NCBI GenBank assembly: GCA_031257015.1
Contig: JAIRPK010000036.1
Location: 1-56,697 of the forward strand
DNA length: 56,697 bases
From: Tannerellaceae bacterium
GTDB taxonomy: Bacteria; Bacteroidota; Bacteroidia; Bacteroidales; Tannerellaceae
Direction: 5' to 3'
A program made the translations under genes and the position numbers. Below the pieces are notes generated by a model that made no database searches, had not been told where the DNA came from, and saw only the letters and a list, made by a program, of their open reading frames with translations. How positions within the stretch are numbered: position 1 is the stretch's first letter; each line of letters begins with the position of its first letter. Of the stretch, positions 36,013 to 43,715 are shown one piece after another.

Positions 36013-36090
36013 GATATTCGGAGAATCAACGGTGATGTTCAGAGTGTCTCGTGAGACGTTCGGAGCGTCTCGTGAAACGCTCGGAGCGTC
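36013..36090. repeat. 21-bp repeat array with mixed unit types (array 5)
   Basis: Four units with 21-bp spacing: GATATTCGGAGAATC, GATGTTCAGAGTGTC, GACGTTCGGAGCGTC and AACGCTCGGAGCGTC. Linkers are AACGGT and then TCGTGA twice. The first unit resembles array 6 and the last two resemble arrays 1 and 3, so this array links the sequence types. It lies 115 bp upstream of the Wza-type gene. Confidence 0.9.
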
Positions 36091-36105
36091 AAACATGACT
36101 TTCAA

Positions 36106-36460
36106 AACATAAACCGAGACCTTCTGAATATCTCCGAATTATACTTGGACTTGGAATATCAAACTTGCTTGCTTATCCCTGATTCAGATTATTAATGCAC
36201 GGATGGTTATTTCCCGCAAATAGGCTTGTCCTGAAACGAACGTAGCGAATTTGTGGTCTGTGGTTTAATGCGATTTATTACGGGATTTACCTCCTTATAT
36301 GATAAAGGCAGAGCGCTGAATAGCCGCTTTAGGCGGTTAATAAAGTAAGCGTCTGCCGTGTAGATTTCCGGTTCGGGTTATGTTTTAGTAACTGGCAATC
36401 GTTTGTAAAGCGCAAAGGCATACAATAAACCACCGGCTACCTTTTGTAAGGAGGAACGCT
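36106..36460. other. intergenic, no gene recognised
   Basis: A 355-bp gap between the wza leader and the end of pdxA. A small hairpin is formed by AGCCGC and GCGGTT around 36330-36342. No coding pattern or known RNA is visible. Confidence 0.4.
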
Positions 36461-37570
36461 CTATAAAGACAATAAGTCGTCGTTTTCATCTTTCGTTAAA
36501 TCAACACTATCGTCGCCCAAGTCCTTGTCAAAGTATTGTTTGCGCAAGGGGTTGGCCGTAGCTTTGCGATAGGCGATGCGGTTGCGGTAGATGTCTATCG
36601 CCGTATATATTGAGCGACGGAAGGCATCGTCGGAGGCCTGGTTCAAACCGGCTATGTCGTAGGCAGCGCCATGCGCGGGAGCGGTATGAACGCAGGGGAG
36701 ACCGGCAGTGCAGTGAACGCCGCCGGTTTCGTACAGCACCTTGCAAGCGCCGGCTATCTGGTCGTAGAACATGGCCATGGTACAGTCGAACTGCTTATAC
36801 ATGCGAGAGCCGAAGAAACTGTCCGCAGGATATGGACCGAAAATGATTATGCCCTGCTCGCTCACTTCATTCATGGCAGGAATGATGATGCTCTCCTCCT
36901 CCATTTCCGAATGTCCGGCGCCGGCTCTGGGATTGAGTGAGAGGATGGCTATGCGTGGCTTAACGATAGCGAAATCTTCCTTGAGAGTTCTGTTGAGAAG
37001 GAGGAGTTTCTCGACCAGTGATGATTTGGTGACGGACTGAACAACCTGCGAGAGGGGAATGTTCTCGGTTAACAAAGCGAAGCGAACTGTGTCATCATAT
37101 AGCAGCATTGAGAGCGCCCCTCCTTTCTCCACCTTCAGCGTTCTTTCCAAATACGATGACAGGACGGGATAGAATTTGCTCAAGATTATCCGGTTGCTGA
37201 CCGGCAGAGTAATAATTGCGTCCAAGTTTCCACGCTTGTAGTCCGTGACGGCAGCGTTCAGCGATTGCATTGCTGCCTCACCTGATATTTGCGTCGGGCG
37301 GGACAGCTCGACCTTCACCTCGTCATTCGCGCAGTTGATGATGTTTATTCGTCCGGAGGCGACATCCTCTGCCCGACTTATTGAACTCATGTTTATAGCG
37401 GGGAGTTCAAGGGCTTTCCTGTGATAGGCTGCAATCTTTGATGAGCCGTATATAATAGGAGTGCAGAGTTCAACGATTCGTGCATCGGAGAATGTCTTCA
37501 GCAGCAGTTCGTAACTTATGCCGTTGATGTCGCCATGCGTGAATCCGATCTTTATCATTTGTTCGTCCAT
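36461..37570 (-). CDS. pdxA: PdxA-like protein with altered active-site residues
   Basis: A 369-aa orthologue of 4-hydroxythreonine-4-phosphate dehydrogenase by length, gene order and overall sequence (IKIGFTHGDINGISYELLLK, TPIIYGSSKIAAYHRKALEL, IIFGPYPADSFFGS, RNRIAYRKATANPLRKQYFD). Normal PdxA binds a divalent metal through three His residues. Here the motif that is normally GHTEYLE reads LSSYLE, the THxPL-type His is Asn (TENIPLSQV), LNPHAG is LNPRAG, and MYHDQG is MFYDQI; only AHGAAYDIAG keeps its His. The frame is intact and well conserved otherwise. It may be a pseudoenzyme or have a changed reaction. It follows the DUF4837 gene by 18 bp. Confidence 0.85.
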   Translation of the reverse strand: MDEQMIKIGFTHGDINGISYELLLKTFSDARIVELCTPIIYGSSKIAAYHRKALELPAINMSSISRAEDVASGRINIINCANDEVKVELSRPTQISGEAAMQSLNAAVTDYKRGNLDAIITLPVSNRIILSKFYPVLSSYLERTLKVEKGGALSMLLYDDTVRFALLTENIPLSQVVQSVTKSSLVEKLLLLNRTLKEDFAIVKPRIAILSLNPRAGAGHSEMEEESIIIPAMNEVSEQGIIIFGPYPADSFFGSRMYKQFDCTMAMFYDQIAGACKVLYETGGVHCTAGLPCVHTAPAHGAAYDIAGLNQASDDAFRRSIYTAIDIYRNRIAYRKATANPLRKQYFDKDLGDDSVDLTKDENDDLLSL

Positions 37571-37588
37571 GTTTATATGATTTTATTT

Positions 37589-38638
37589 TTATTCAGTATC
37601 TGCTCCGAGAGCGTTTGGATAAGGGGCTACCAGGGGAGCCTCAAACTCGCCGGGGAGGCGTAAGGTGTAAAGCACTGCTTCCAGACGGCGGATGTAGTTG
37701 CGTTTCTTCGTGCCGGGAGCATAAACGAATCCTTCGGCTACTACTACACGGTTATTAGCTTCATCAAGACGGACGATACTAACGAACGGCCCGCCCATCA
37801 TGTCGCCAACCATCTTCCATAACCCGCGCAAGACTCCACTGTACTTGCCGCGAAGCGCTATGGCCTCATATTCCGGGGCGATTAGCCTTTCCGTAGTCAT
37901 GTATGAATCCATCCTGCCGCCCGGAACATTGATGGCAGCTATCGAATCGCGTTTCGCAGTCAGATATTCAGCTGTGAATGTGTTCACGTCCGTGTAGGGA
38001 AAGGTATATACGATTATGTCAGAGCGTGCCGACTTTCCGTCATCCGAAATCCAGAAGAAATCCTTGCCGGAGGTTGTTGCTTTCATCTCGTAAGGAATGT
38101 TGAGAGCAACGTTGAGATGTTGCCTGAGACTGTCCATGACCGCCAGGTTTGTTCCCTCCTCCAGCAAGAGCGTCGCCCGGTTCATCTCTATCTCCGAGAA
38201 GAAGCGCGAAATACGGGTCTTGTGCTTGCCGAAGAACTCCAGGATACTCTCCCGGTCGGGCGCGTTCATGGTCAATACTACCTGGCCTTTCGCCCACCTG
38301 TCTTTCTCGTATGATAAGCCGACCTGCGTGTACATGCTTCCGTTAATATTTACTACGAAGATGTTTCGCACGTTCTGAAGCAGGGTTCCGAAATGTCCCG
38401 GTTCACCATACATAATCTTGAATGCCGGTTCAGACTGTGGCAGCATGGCGATGTCAGATTCCAAATCGCTCTTAATGGCCTCGCCGACCTCGCCCTGCCA
38501 GTTTTCCTTATCGACTGAAACTACAATTTCGTAGGGAGTTCCTGTTGCTTTCGTATGAAAAGGGGAGGAGCTGCACCCCATGCTTATAACCGATATGATT
38601 ATAGAGCTAATGATGAGAAGATTTAATTGTTCTTTCAT
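37589..38638 (-). CDS. DUF4837 family lipoprotein
   Basis: A 349-aa lipoprotein. The signal MKEQLNLLIISSIIISVISM ends in lipobox ISMGC. The mature protein has YEIVVSVDKENWQGEVGEAI, MLPQSEPAFKIMYGEPGHFG, VVNINGSMYTQVGLSYEKDR and WAKGQVVLTMNAPDRESILE, the DUF4837 pattern. The start is at 38638, with a promoter box at 38661-38668; an upstream in-frame ATG at 38719 lies before that box. Function unknown. The family is found next to pdxA in Bacteroidales, as here. Confidence 0.9.
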   Translation of the reverse strand: MKEQLNLLIISSIIISVISMGCSSSPFHTKATGTPYEIVVSVDKENWQGEVGEAIKSDLESDIAMLPQSEPAFKIMYGEPGHFGTLLQNVRNIFVVNINGSMYTQVGLSYEKDRWAKGQVVLTMNAPDRESILEFFGKHKTRISRFFSEIEMNRATLLLEEGTNLAVMDSLRQHLNVALNIPYEMKATTSGKDFFWISDDGKSARSDIIVYTFPYTDVNTFTAEYLTAKRDSIAAINVPGGRMDSYMTTERLIAPEYEAIALRGKYSGVLRGLWKMVGDMMGGPFVSIVRLDEANNRVVVAEGFVYAPGTKKRNYIRRLEAVLYTLRLPGEFEAPLVAPYPNALGADTE

Positions 38639-38660
38639 ATTAATATATTTATTTGAATGC

Positions 38661-38668
38661 CAAATATA
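38661..38668 (-). promoter_or_regulatory. Bacteroidetes -7 box (TATATTTG) for DUF4837-pdxA
   Basis: Minus-strand TATATTTG, an exact TAnnTTTG match, 23 nt before the ATG at 38638. Confidence 0.65.
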
Positions 38669-38788
38669 GACTATGTTTCGTGACGGGACAAATAAAAAAA
38701 ATGAAGAACGTCGCGCCATGCAGAAAACATTAAAAACACTCTCGCGAACGTTACAAAAACACCTTCCGATTGTCCTTATTATAGATAT

Positions 38789-39292
38789 ATGGAAAAGAAA
38801 ATATTCATACAGGAGATTTTGCCGCTCCGCCCGCGGTTGCTGGCCTACGCCGAGAGCTTGATGGACAATCGGGACGATGCGGAAGACATAGCGCAGGAGG
38901 TTCTTCTGAAGCTATGGTCAATGAAAGAGGAGTTAAGCGTATACAACAGTGTCCTGGCGCTGTCGCTGAAAATAACGAAGAACCTGTGCCTGAACGCCCT
39001 CAAGTATCGTGCAGACAGGCATGTTGATATGGAAACGCTCAAAGAGAAAACCGATGAATCAACCCTTTCTCCCTACTCTATCCTTGAACAAAAGGACAAC
39101 CTTCAGCAGGTCAATCAGATCATTGAACGCCTCTCCGGTCTCCAGCAGGCAGTGTTGAAGATGAAGCACGTCGAAGGCCTGGAGATAGACGAAATAGCCC
39201 TCATAACAGGCAGCACGCTCGAAGCCGTGCGTATGAACCTGTCAAGAGCCAGAAAAAGAGTAAAAACATTATTCTATAAAATAACGAAATGA
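38789..39292 (+). CDS. ECF-type RNA polymerase sigma factor
   Basis: A 167-aa sigma-70 family factor of the extracytoplasmic-function group. Region 2 is LLAYAESLMDNRDDAEDIAQ with EVLLKLWSMKEEL (about residues 16-48), then VLALSLKITKNLCLNALKYR. Region 4 is IIERLSGLQQAVLKMKHVEG, LEIDEIALITGSTLEAVRMN and LSRARKRVKTLFY. It directs transcription of an unknown regulon. Its stop overlaps the start of the next gene by four bases (ATGA), as sigma/anti-sigma pairs often do. Confidence 0.93.
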   Translation: MEKKIFIQEILPLRPRLLAYAESLMDNRDDAEDIAQEVLLKLWSMKEELSVYNSVLALSLKITKNLCLNALKYRADRHVDMETLKEKTDESTLSPYSILEQKDNLQQVNQIIERLSGLQQAVLKMKHVEGLEIDEIALITGSTLEAVRMNLSRARKRVKTLFYKITK

Positions 39293-39804
39293 ATACAGAT
39301 TATAATAGAATAGAAAAACTTGCAGAACGATTTTTCGACGGCCTGACAAGCAATGCCGAAGAAGAAGAACTCTACACATTCTTCCGCAAGGAAGACATTC
39401 CGGCATCGTTGGAACCCTACCGCAAGCTCTTTAACTATATCGAGAACGAACTGCCGGTCGCACTCGCTGCCCAGCCACGTACATCAGGCCCCCGAAGACG
39501 CTTGATGCTGTGGACAAGCATCGCCGCATCGTTAATCCTGGCCGCCGGCGCCACGATTTTGCTCCACCGGCATACGGACAATCCGTTTGAAGGCAGTTAC
39601 ATCATCCGCAAAGGAGTGCGCATCACCGACCCGAAAGTCATACGTTCAGAACTTGAAGCGACACTTCTGCAAGCCGAACTTCAGTGCGAAGAGCTGGAAT
39701 CACTCCGCTCCCAAGCCTTTGAACCATACGAGGACTTCATCCGGCAGATTCCCGATGAATATACACAGGAGATAGTACGTGATTTTTTAACCGGGAACTT
39801 CTAA
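39289..39804 (+). CDS. single-pass membrane protein, putative anti-sigma partner
   Basis: A 171-aa protein. The N-terminal cytoplasmic part has RIEKLAERFFDGLTSNAEEE and ELYTFFRKEDIPASLEPYRK, the short helical arrangement seen in zinc-less anti-sigma domains of Bacteroidetes. One membrane helix (LMLWTSIAASLILAAGATIL, about residues 67-86) follows. The C-terminal domain of about 80 residues (GSYIIRKGVRITDPKVIRSE) is extracytoplasmic. Translational overlap with the ECF factor supports a regulatory partnership, but this is inference from context. Confidence 0.75.
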   Translation: MNTDYNRIEKLAERFFDGLTSNAEEEELYTFFRKEDIPASLEPYRKLFNYIENELPVALAAQPRTSGPRRRLMLWTSIAASLILAAGATILLHRHTDNPFEGSYIIRKGVRITDPKVIRSELEATLLQAELQCEELESLRSQAFEPYEDFIRQIPDEYTQEIVRDFLTGNF

Positions 39805-39960
39805 CAAATGCTTTTTCTTCACTGCGCTCCTTCGACGAAATGCTCGTTTGCCAGCGTGAACCATGCTTTCGTCAATGTTGCCGGCTGCGAAAAAATAGAG
39901 TTTCAAGAAGCTACCAATATCTAAATAATAAGATTGTTTAATTTAATTGAGATTAGTATT

Positions 39961-40374
39961 ATGAAAGCGATTACAATTATTGTTTTTCTTGCGGTTGGCA
40001 GCCTATTTGCCGACTTGGTCGCCCAGGAGCATATCCTGTCCTTTATAAAGAAATGCGAAAGCATCGAATCTGTTGAAATGGACGCCATCAGAAATCCCAA
40101 AGAGAACAATGTCACACTGCTGGCAATCAGATTTTCAGACAATGATGACCTCCTTAACGAACTTCTCGCCGCCTTCAAAGCCGACGAGCCAAATGCAAAC
40201 GAAATTATTGAGCGCAAGGTTGACGGAAAGATGATGCCCTCGATGATAACATTTGACGAGGTTTGCTTTTCTGTTAAAATCGCGAAGGAAACAAAAACCG
40301 TCTCTCTCACACAGATGAACGGCGACAAAATAAAAAGCAAAATCGCAGCCGAACGCCGTAAGCACATCCATTGA
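39961..40374 (+). CDS. small secreted protein of unknown function (DUF4252/DUF6108-like context)
   Basis: A 137-aa protein with signal MKAITIIVFLAVGSLFADLV and cleavage after AQ. The mature part is SIESVEMDAIRNPKENNVTL, LAIRFSDNDDLLNELLAAFK, a charged alpha/beta sequence without catalytic motif. The start at 39961 gives the canonical MK signal; another ATG lies nine codons upstream. It is third in line after the sigma factor and its partner, with a 156-bp gap, and may belong to the same locus. The family match is not certain. Confidence 0.6.
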   Translation: MKAITIIVFLAVGSLFADLVAQEHILSFIKKCESIESVEMDAIRNPKENNVTLLAIRFSDNDDLLNELLAAFKADEPNANEIIERKVDGKMMPSMITFDEVCFSVKIAKETKTVSLTQMNGDKIKSKIAAERRKHIH

Positions 40375-40494
40375 GAGCCAGGCATCCGGAGTTCCTTATT
40401 AACCGGAGTTCATGATAAACAGGCCGACGCTCCTTCTGATTTTGAAACCTGCGATGCTGCAAAAGCCACAGTCAGTTCTCCGGAAGGCAATTTT

Positions 40495-40906
40495 GACACT
40501 CCGAGAGTCACCGTTGATTCTCGGAGTATCACGCTTGACACTCTGAGAGTCACCGTCGATTCTCGGAGTATCACGCTTGATTCTCTGAGAGTCTCCGTTG
40601 ATTCTCCGAGTATCACGCTTGATTCTCTGAGAGTATATGGTCGATTCTCTGAGAATCACGCTTGACACTCTGAGAGTCTCCGTTGATTCTCGGAGTATCA
40701 CCGTTGATTCTCTGAGAGTATATGGTCGATTCTCTGAGAATCACGCTTGACACTCTGAGAGTCACCGTTGATTCTCGGAGTATCACGCTTGATTCTCTGA
40801 GAGTATATGGTCGATTCTCTGAGAATCACGCTTGACTCTCCGAGAGTCACCGTTGATTCTCCGAGAGTGTCGGGTGATTCTCCGAGTATCACCCGACACT
40901 CTCGGA
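40495..40906. repeat. 21/22-bp tandem repeat array, GATTCTC-type (array 6, about 19 units)
   Basis: About 19 units with cores such as GATTCTCGGAGTATC, GACACTCTGAGAGTC and the perfect palindrome GATTCTCTGAGAATC. Linkers are ACGCTT, ACCGTT, TCCGTT or the 7-nt ATATGGT. The longer linker makes three units 22 bp long, which breaks the reading frame. A block of three or four units appears repeated as a higher-order unit. The array lies between two convergent gene groups, 120 bp after the secreted protein and 140 bp from the histidine kinase stop. Confidence 0.95.
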
Positions 40907-41046
40907 ACTTAAAAAAGGAAATAGAATTATTCCAGCGGACTGCAATAGATTAAACTGTAAGGATAAACAGAGTGTTTAACATTGTATATGACTAAAACTG
41001 GGATGAGTTTTATGTCGCAATTCAGGCTCGCCGATTTCCGCCGGCC

Positions 41047-42345
41047 TTATTGCAATATGATTCTGAAGCGCGTCAAGCCATCGTCGCCGGTGCGCAGGGA
41101 GAAGGAGTATCCATGCCTTTCAAGCGTTTCGCGGACGAAGATTAGCCCCAGTCCCTGTCCGTGCGGCTTGGTGGAGAAGAAGGGGGTGAAGAGTTTCCCC
41201 TCTGTTTCCCTGTCAATGCCGTGGCCATTGTCGATTATTTCTATACATGCAGGCCTGCCCTCGGTGCATATCCATATTTCCCCGTTGTTTCCGATGGCTT
41301 CGGCGGAGTTCTTTACGATATTGACGAGGACTTGCTGAAAAAGCAGAGCATCGGTGCGGACGGGCAGAGGTTCGTTGGCGAGCTGCATGTTGATTCGGAT
41401 GTTTCTGCTGGCGCAGGCGGTTTCCATGAATTGCCTGCAGTCGTTGGCCAGGCGGTTAAGGTCGTCATTATGCAACTGTGGTTCCGGTATTCGGACGACG
41501 TCGGCGAAGGCGGAGATAAATTTGTTCATTCCGTAGCATCGTTCGATGGCCATATTGAGGGCATCTCCGGCATCTTTATCCTTTTCGTGGATGTCGGCGG
41601 CAATAGTGTCGAGTGTAGAGGCCAGTGCGGCGGTTGTATTGTTTACCTCGTGGGCAATCATGCGTATAACCTTTTCGTATGCTTTTGCTTCGGCACGCCT
41701 TACTTCCTCGGTTAGCAGTTCCAGCAAATAGAACGAGCGATAGAAACCCTTGTCGGCGAAGGCGGAGTGGACACATTTATATATATGCGCATTTCCGAGG
41801 CGGAAGGTTGCAGCTGTTCCTGGTTTGGTTGCAGATATTTCTGGAATGACAGGGTGATGAATCTCGTCGATGCGAAGACCTTCGACTCTGTCTGTCGCCC
41901 GTAGGCCTAGAAGTTGTTTTGCAGCCGGATTAACCGAAACAATTCTCCCGTCGAAATCGAGGACGATTACGCCCAGAGGCGAGGCATTGATGAGGAGATC
42001 AAGGAAATGGTTTTGTTCACGAAGGCGCAGGCGTTCGTTTTTCAATTGCTCCATCATTCGATTAAAGATATTGATGATGCGGTCAGCCTCGGCCTGTCCG
42101 ACGTTCCTTAGCCTTGAGCTGAAATCCTGTTCCCGAAGCAAGTCCATGCCGCAGGAGATTATGCGCATCGGCTTAATAGCCCGTTTGAAGAAGATGATGA
42201 GGCTAAGGATTTGCAGAACGGCCAGTCCTTCTACCATGTATATAATGTATGCAGATGAGAAGTCTCTGCATATTCCCCCAACAAAGGCTGCGAGAAAAAG
42301 GATGAGAATAATTATTTGCAGTCTGAAGCCGGCATTTGTGCTCAT
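41047..42345 (-). CDS. membrane sensor histidine kinase (NtrB/AtoS type)
   Basis: A 432-aa kinase. Two N-terminal membrane helices (IIILILFLAAFVGGICRDFS and IIYMVEGLAVLQILSLIIFF) are separated by only a few residues, so sensing may be within the membrane or in the cytoplasm. A HAMP-like segment and a PAS domain follow (LDLLINASPLGVIVLDFDGR). The H-box is MIAHEVNNTTAALASTLDTI, the N-box NIVKNSAEAIG, G1 DNGHGI and G2 GQGLGL. It phosphorylates the sigma-54-dependent regulator encoded just upstream, with which it overlaps by four bases. The stimulus is not evident. Confidence 0.9.
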   Translation of the reverse strand: MSTNAGFRLQIIILILFLAAFVGGICRDFSSAYIIYMVEGLAVLQILSLIIFFKRAIKPMRIISCGMDLLREQDFSSRLRNVGQAEADRIINIFNRMMEQLKNERLRLREQNHFLDLLINASPLGVIVLDFDGRIVSVNPAAKQLLGLRATDRVEGLRIDEIHHPVIPEISATKPGTAATFRLGNAHIYKCVHSAFADKGFYRSFYLLELLTEEVRRAEAKAYEKVIRMIAHEVNNTTAALASTLDTIAADIHEKDKDAGDALNMAIERCYGMNKFISAFADVVRIPEPQLHNDDLNRLANDCRQFMETACASRNIRINMQLANEPLPVRTDALLFQQVLVNIVKNSAEAIGNNGEIWICTEGRPACIEIIDNGHGIDRETEGKLFTPFFSTKPHGQGLGLIFVRETLERHGYSFSLRTGDDGLTRFRIILQ

Positions 42346-43691
42346 GGGCGTATGCCGTGCTTTTCCATTCTTCGATAGAGTGCTGCGCGGCTTATCCCCA
42401 ATGCTGCAGCGGCTTTTGAGAGATTTCCGGCATGTTGTCTGACAGCCATTGCGATGGAATGTTTCTCCTGCTCGTCCAAGGTGAGCCTTGCAGACGTTTT
42501 TCCGGTTTCATGCGCGGATTCAGATGTAAGGCGAGCGAAGTCGTCGGCCTCCGGCTGTGCTTTTCCGGATACGAGCACGGTGCGTTCCACAAGATTCTTA
42601 AGTTCCCGCACATTTCCCGGCCATGGCTGCGACCTTAGAAAAGAACGCGCCGAAGCAGTCAGCCGTGCTTCAGCCAATCCGTTAACTCGACATTGTTCGG
42701 CAAGGAAGCGTTCAGAGAGGAGTTCGATGTCCTCCGGCCTTTCTCTCAGTGGAGGAAGATGAATGCCGATAAGATTTATTCGGTAAAAGAGGTCTTCCCT
42801 GAAGGTTCGTTCAGCGATCATATCCTTCAGCGGTCTGTTGGTTGCGCTAACTATTCTTGCCTCAGCCTGCCTGGATCGGCTGTCACCCAAAGGCTCGAAT
42901 GTCCGATCTTGAAGGACACGCAAAAGTTTCACCTGACAGGCTAGGTCAAGCTCTCCTATTTCGTCAAGAAAGACAGTTCCCTTGCCGGCAGCTTCGAACC
43001 GCCCTGTTCTATCGGCGAAGGCATCGGTGAAAGCTCCCTTTCTGTGTCCGAACATTTCGCTTTCAAACAAATTGTGCGAGAGTCCGCCAAGATTGACTTT
43101 AACGAAAGGCTCGGCGGCTCGCGGGCTATTGATATGGATCGCCTCGGCAATCAGTTCTTTCCCTGTGCCGCTTTCGCCGGTAATAAGCACGGCTGCATCG
43201 GTATGTGCGACCTTGGCTACGAGAGCGAGGGCGTTCATGAGGGCATCGCTGCATCCGATTATTTTGTCGAAGTTGCATTTCGTAGCCTCGCGTTTGAATG
43301 GTGTAGCAGCGGCTTTGCTTCGGCTGTTCAGTTCCAGGGCTGTGCGAATGGAGGCAATCAGAGCTGCATTATTCCAAGGCTTGGCGATGAAATCAAAAGC
43401 CCCTGCTCTCATTCCCTCGACAGCCAAAGCGATTGATGCCCATGCAGTGATGAGAATTACCGGGATTTCCGGTCGTGTCGCCCTGGTTCTCCGGAGCATC
43501 CTTAGCCCTTCTTCGCCACTTGTTGTAAGGCTGAAGTTCATGTCCATAAGTATGAGTTGCAGTTCCGGCGAGGCTAGCTTTGCAACAGCTTTATCCGTTC
43601 CATCCACGGCTTGTGTTTCAAACCCCGCACGCTTTAAAAGGAGAGTGAGTGAGGAGCGCACGGCAGCATCGTCATCAACAATAAGAATCAT
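42342..43691 (-). CDS. sigma-54-dependent response regulator (NtrC/ZraR type)
   Basis: A 449-aa activator. The receiver domain has VDDDAAVRSS and the phospho-acceptor in LQLILMDMNFSLTTSGEEGL (Asp about residue 52). The AAA+ domain has Walker A TGESGTGKELIAEAIHINSP, FGHRKGAFTDAFADRTGRFE (sigma-54 contact loop GAFTDA, a natural variant of GAFTGA), Walker B GTVFLDEIGELDL, and RINLIGIHLPPLRERPEDIE. The C-terminal Fis-type HTH is NLSKAAAALGISRAALYRRM. It activates sigma-54 promoters on phosphorylation. It is the first gene of the pair, 24 bp after the GH3 gene. Confidence 0.93.
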   Translation of the reverse strand: MILIVDDDAAVRSSLTLLLKRAGFETQAVDGTDKAVAKLASPELQLILMDMNFSLTTSGEEGLRMLRRTRATRPEIPVILITAWASIALAVEGMRAGAFDFIAKPWNNAALIASIRTALELNSRSKAAATPFKREATKCNFDKIIGCSDALMNALALVAKVAHTDAAVLITGESGTGKELIAEAIHINSPRAAEPFVKVNLGGLSHNLFESEMFGHRKGAFTDAFADRTGRFEAAGKGTVFLDEIGELDLACQVKLLRVLQDRTFEPLGDSRSRQAEARIVSATNRPLKDMIAERTFREDLFYRINLIGIHLPPLRERPEDIELLSERFLAEQCRVNGLAEARLTASARSFLRSQPWPGNVRELKNLVERTVLVSGKAQPEADDFARLTSESAHETGKTSARLTLDEQEKHSIAMAVRQHAGNLSKAAAALGISRAALYRRMEKHGIRP

Positions 43692-43715
43692 GCCGGGCTG
43701 GATGGATGTTAATGT

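Noticed and set aside
35899..36105. N-terminal extension of the Wza-type protein through array 5
   Set aside because: The extension encodes repeat-array sequence, and the lipoprotein signal starts at 35898.
40495..40906. CRISPR array
   Set aside because: Units are contiguous with only 6-7-nt, nearly constant linkers. There are no unique 30-nt spacers and no cas genes in the window.
42342..43691. Loss of sigma-54 contact in the response regulator (GAFTDA instead of GAFTGA)
   Set aside because: GAFTDA is, to my knowledge, a frequent natural variant in Bacteroidetes NtrC-type proteins; the other AAA+ motifs are intact.
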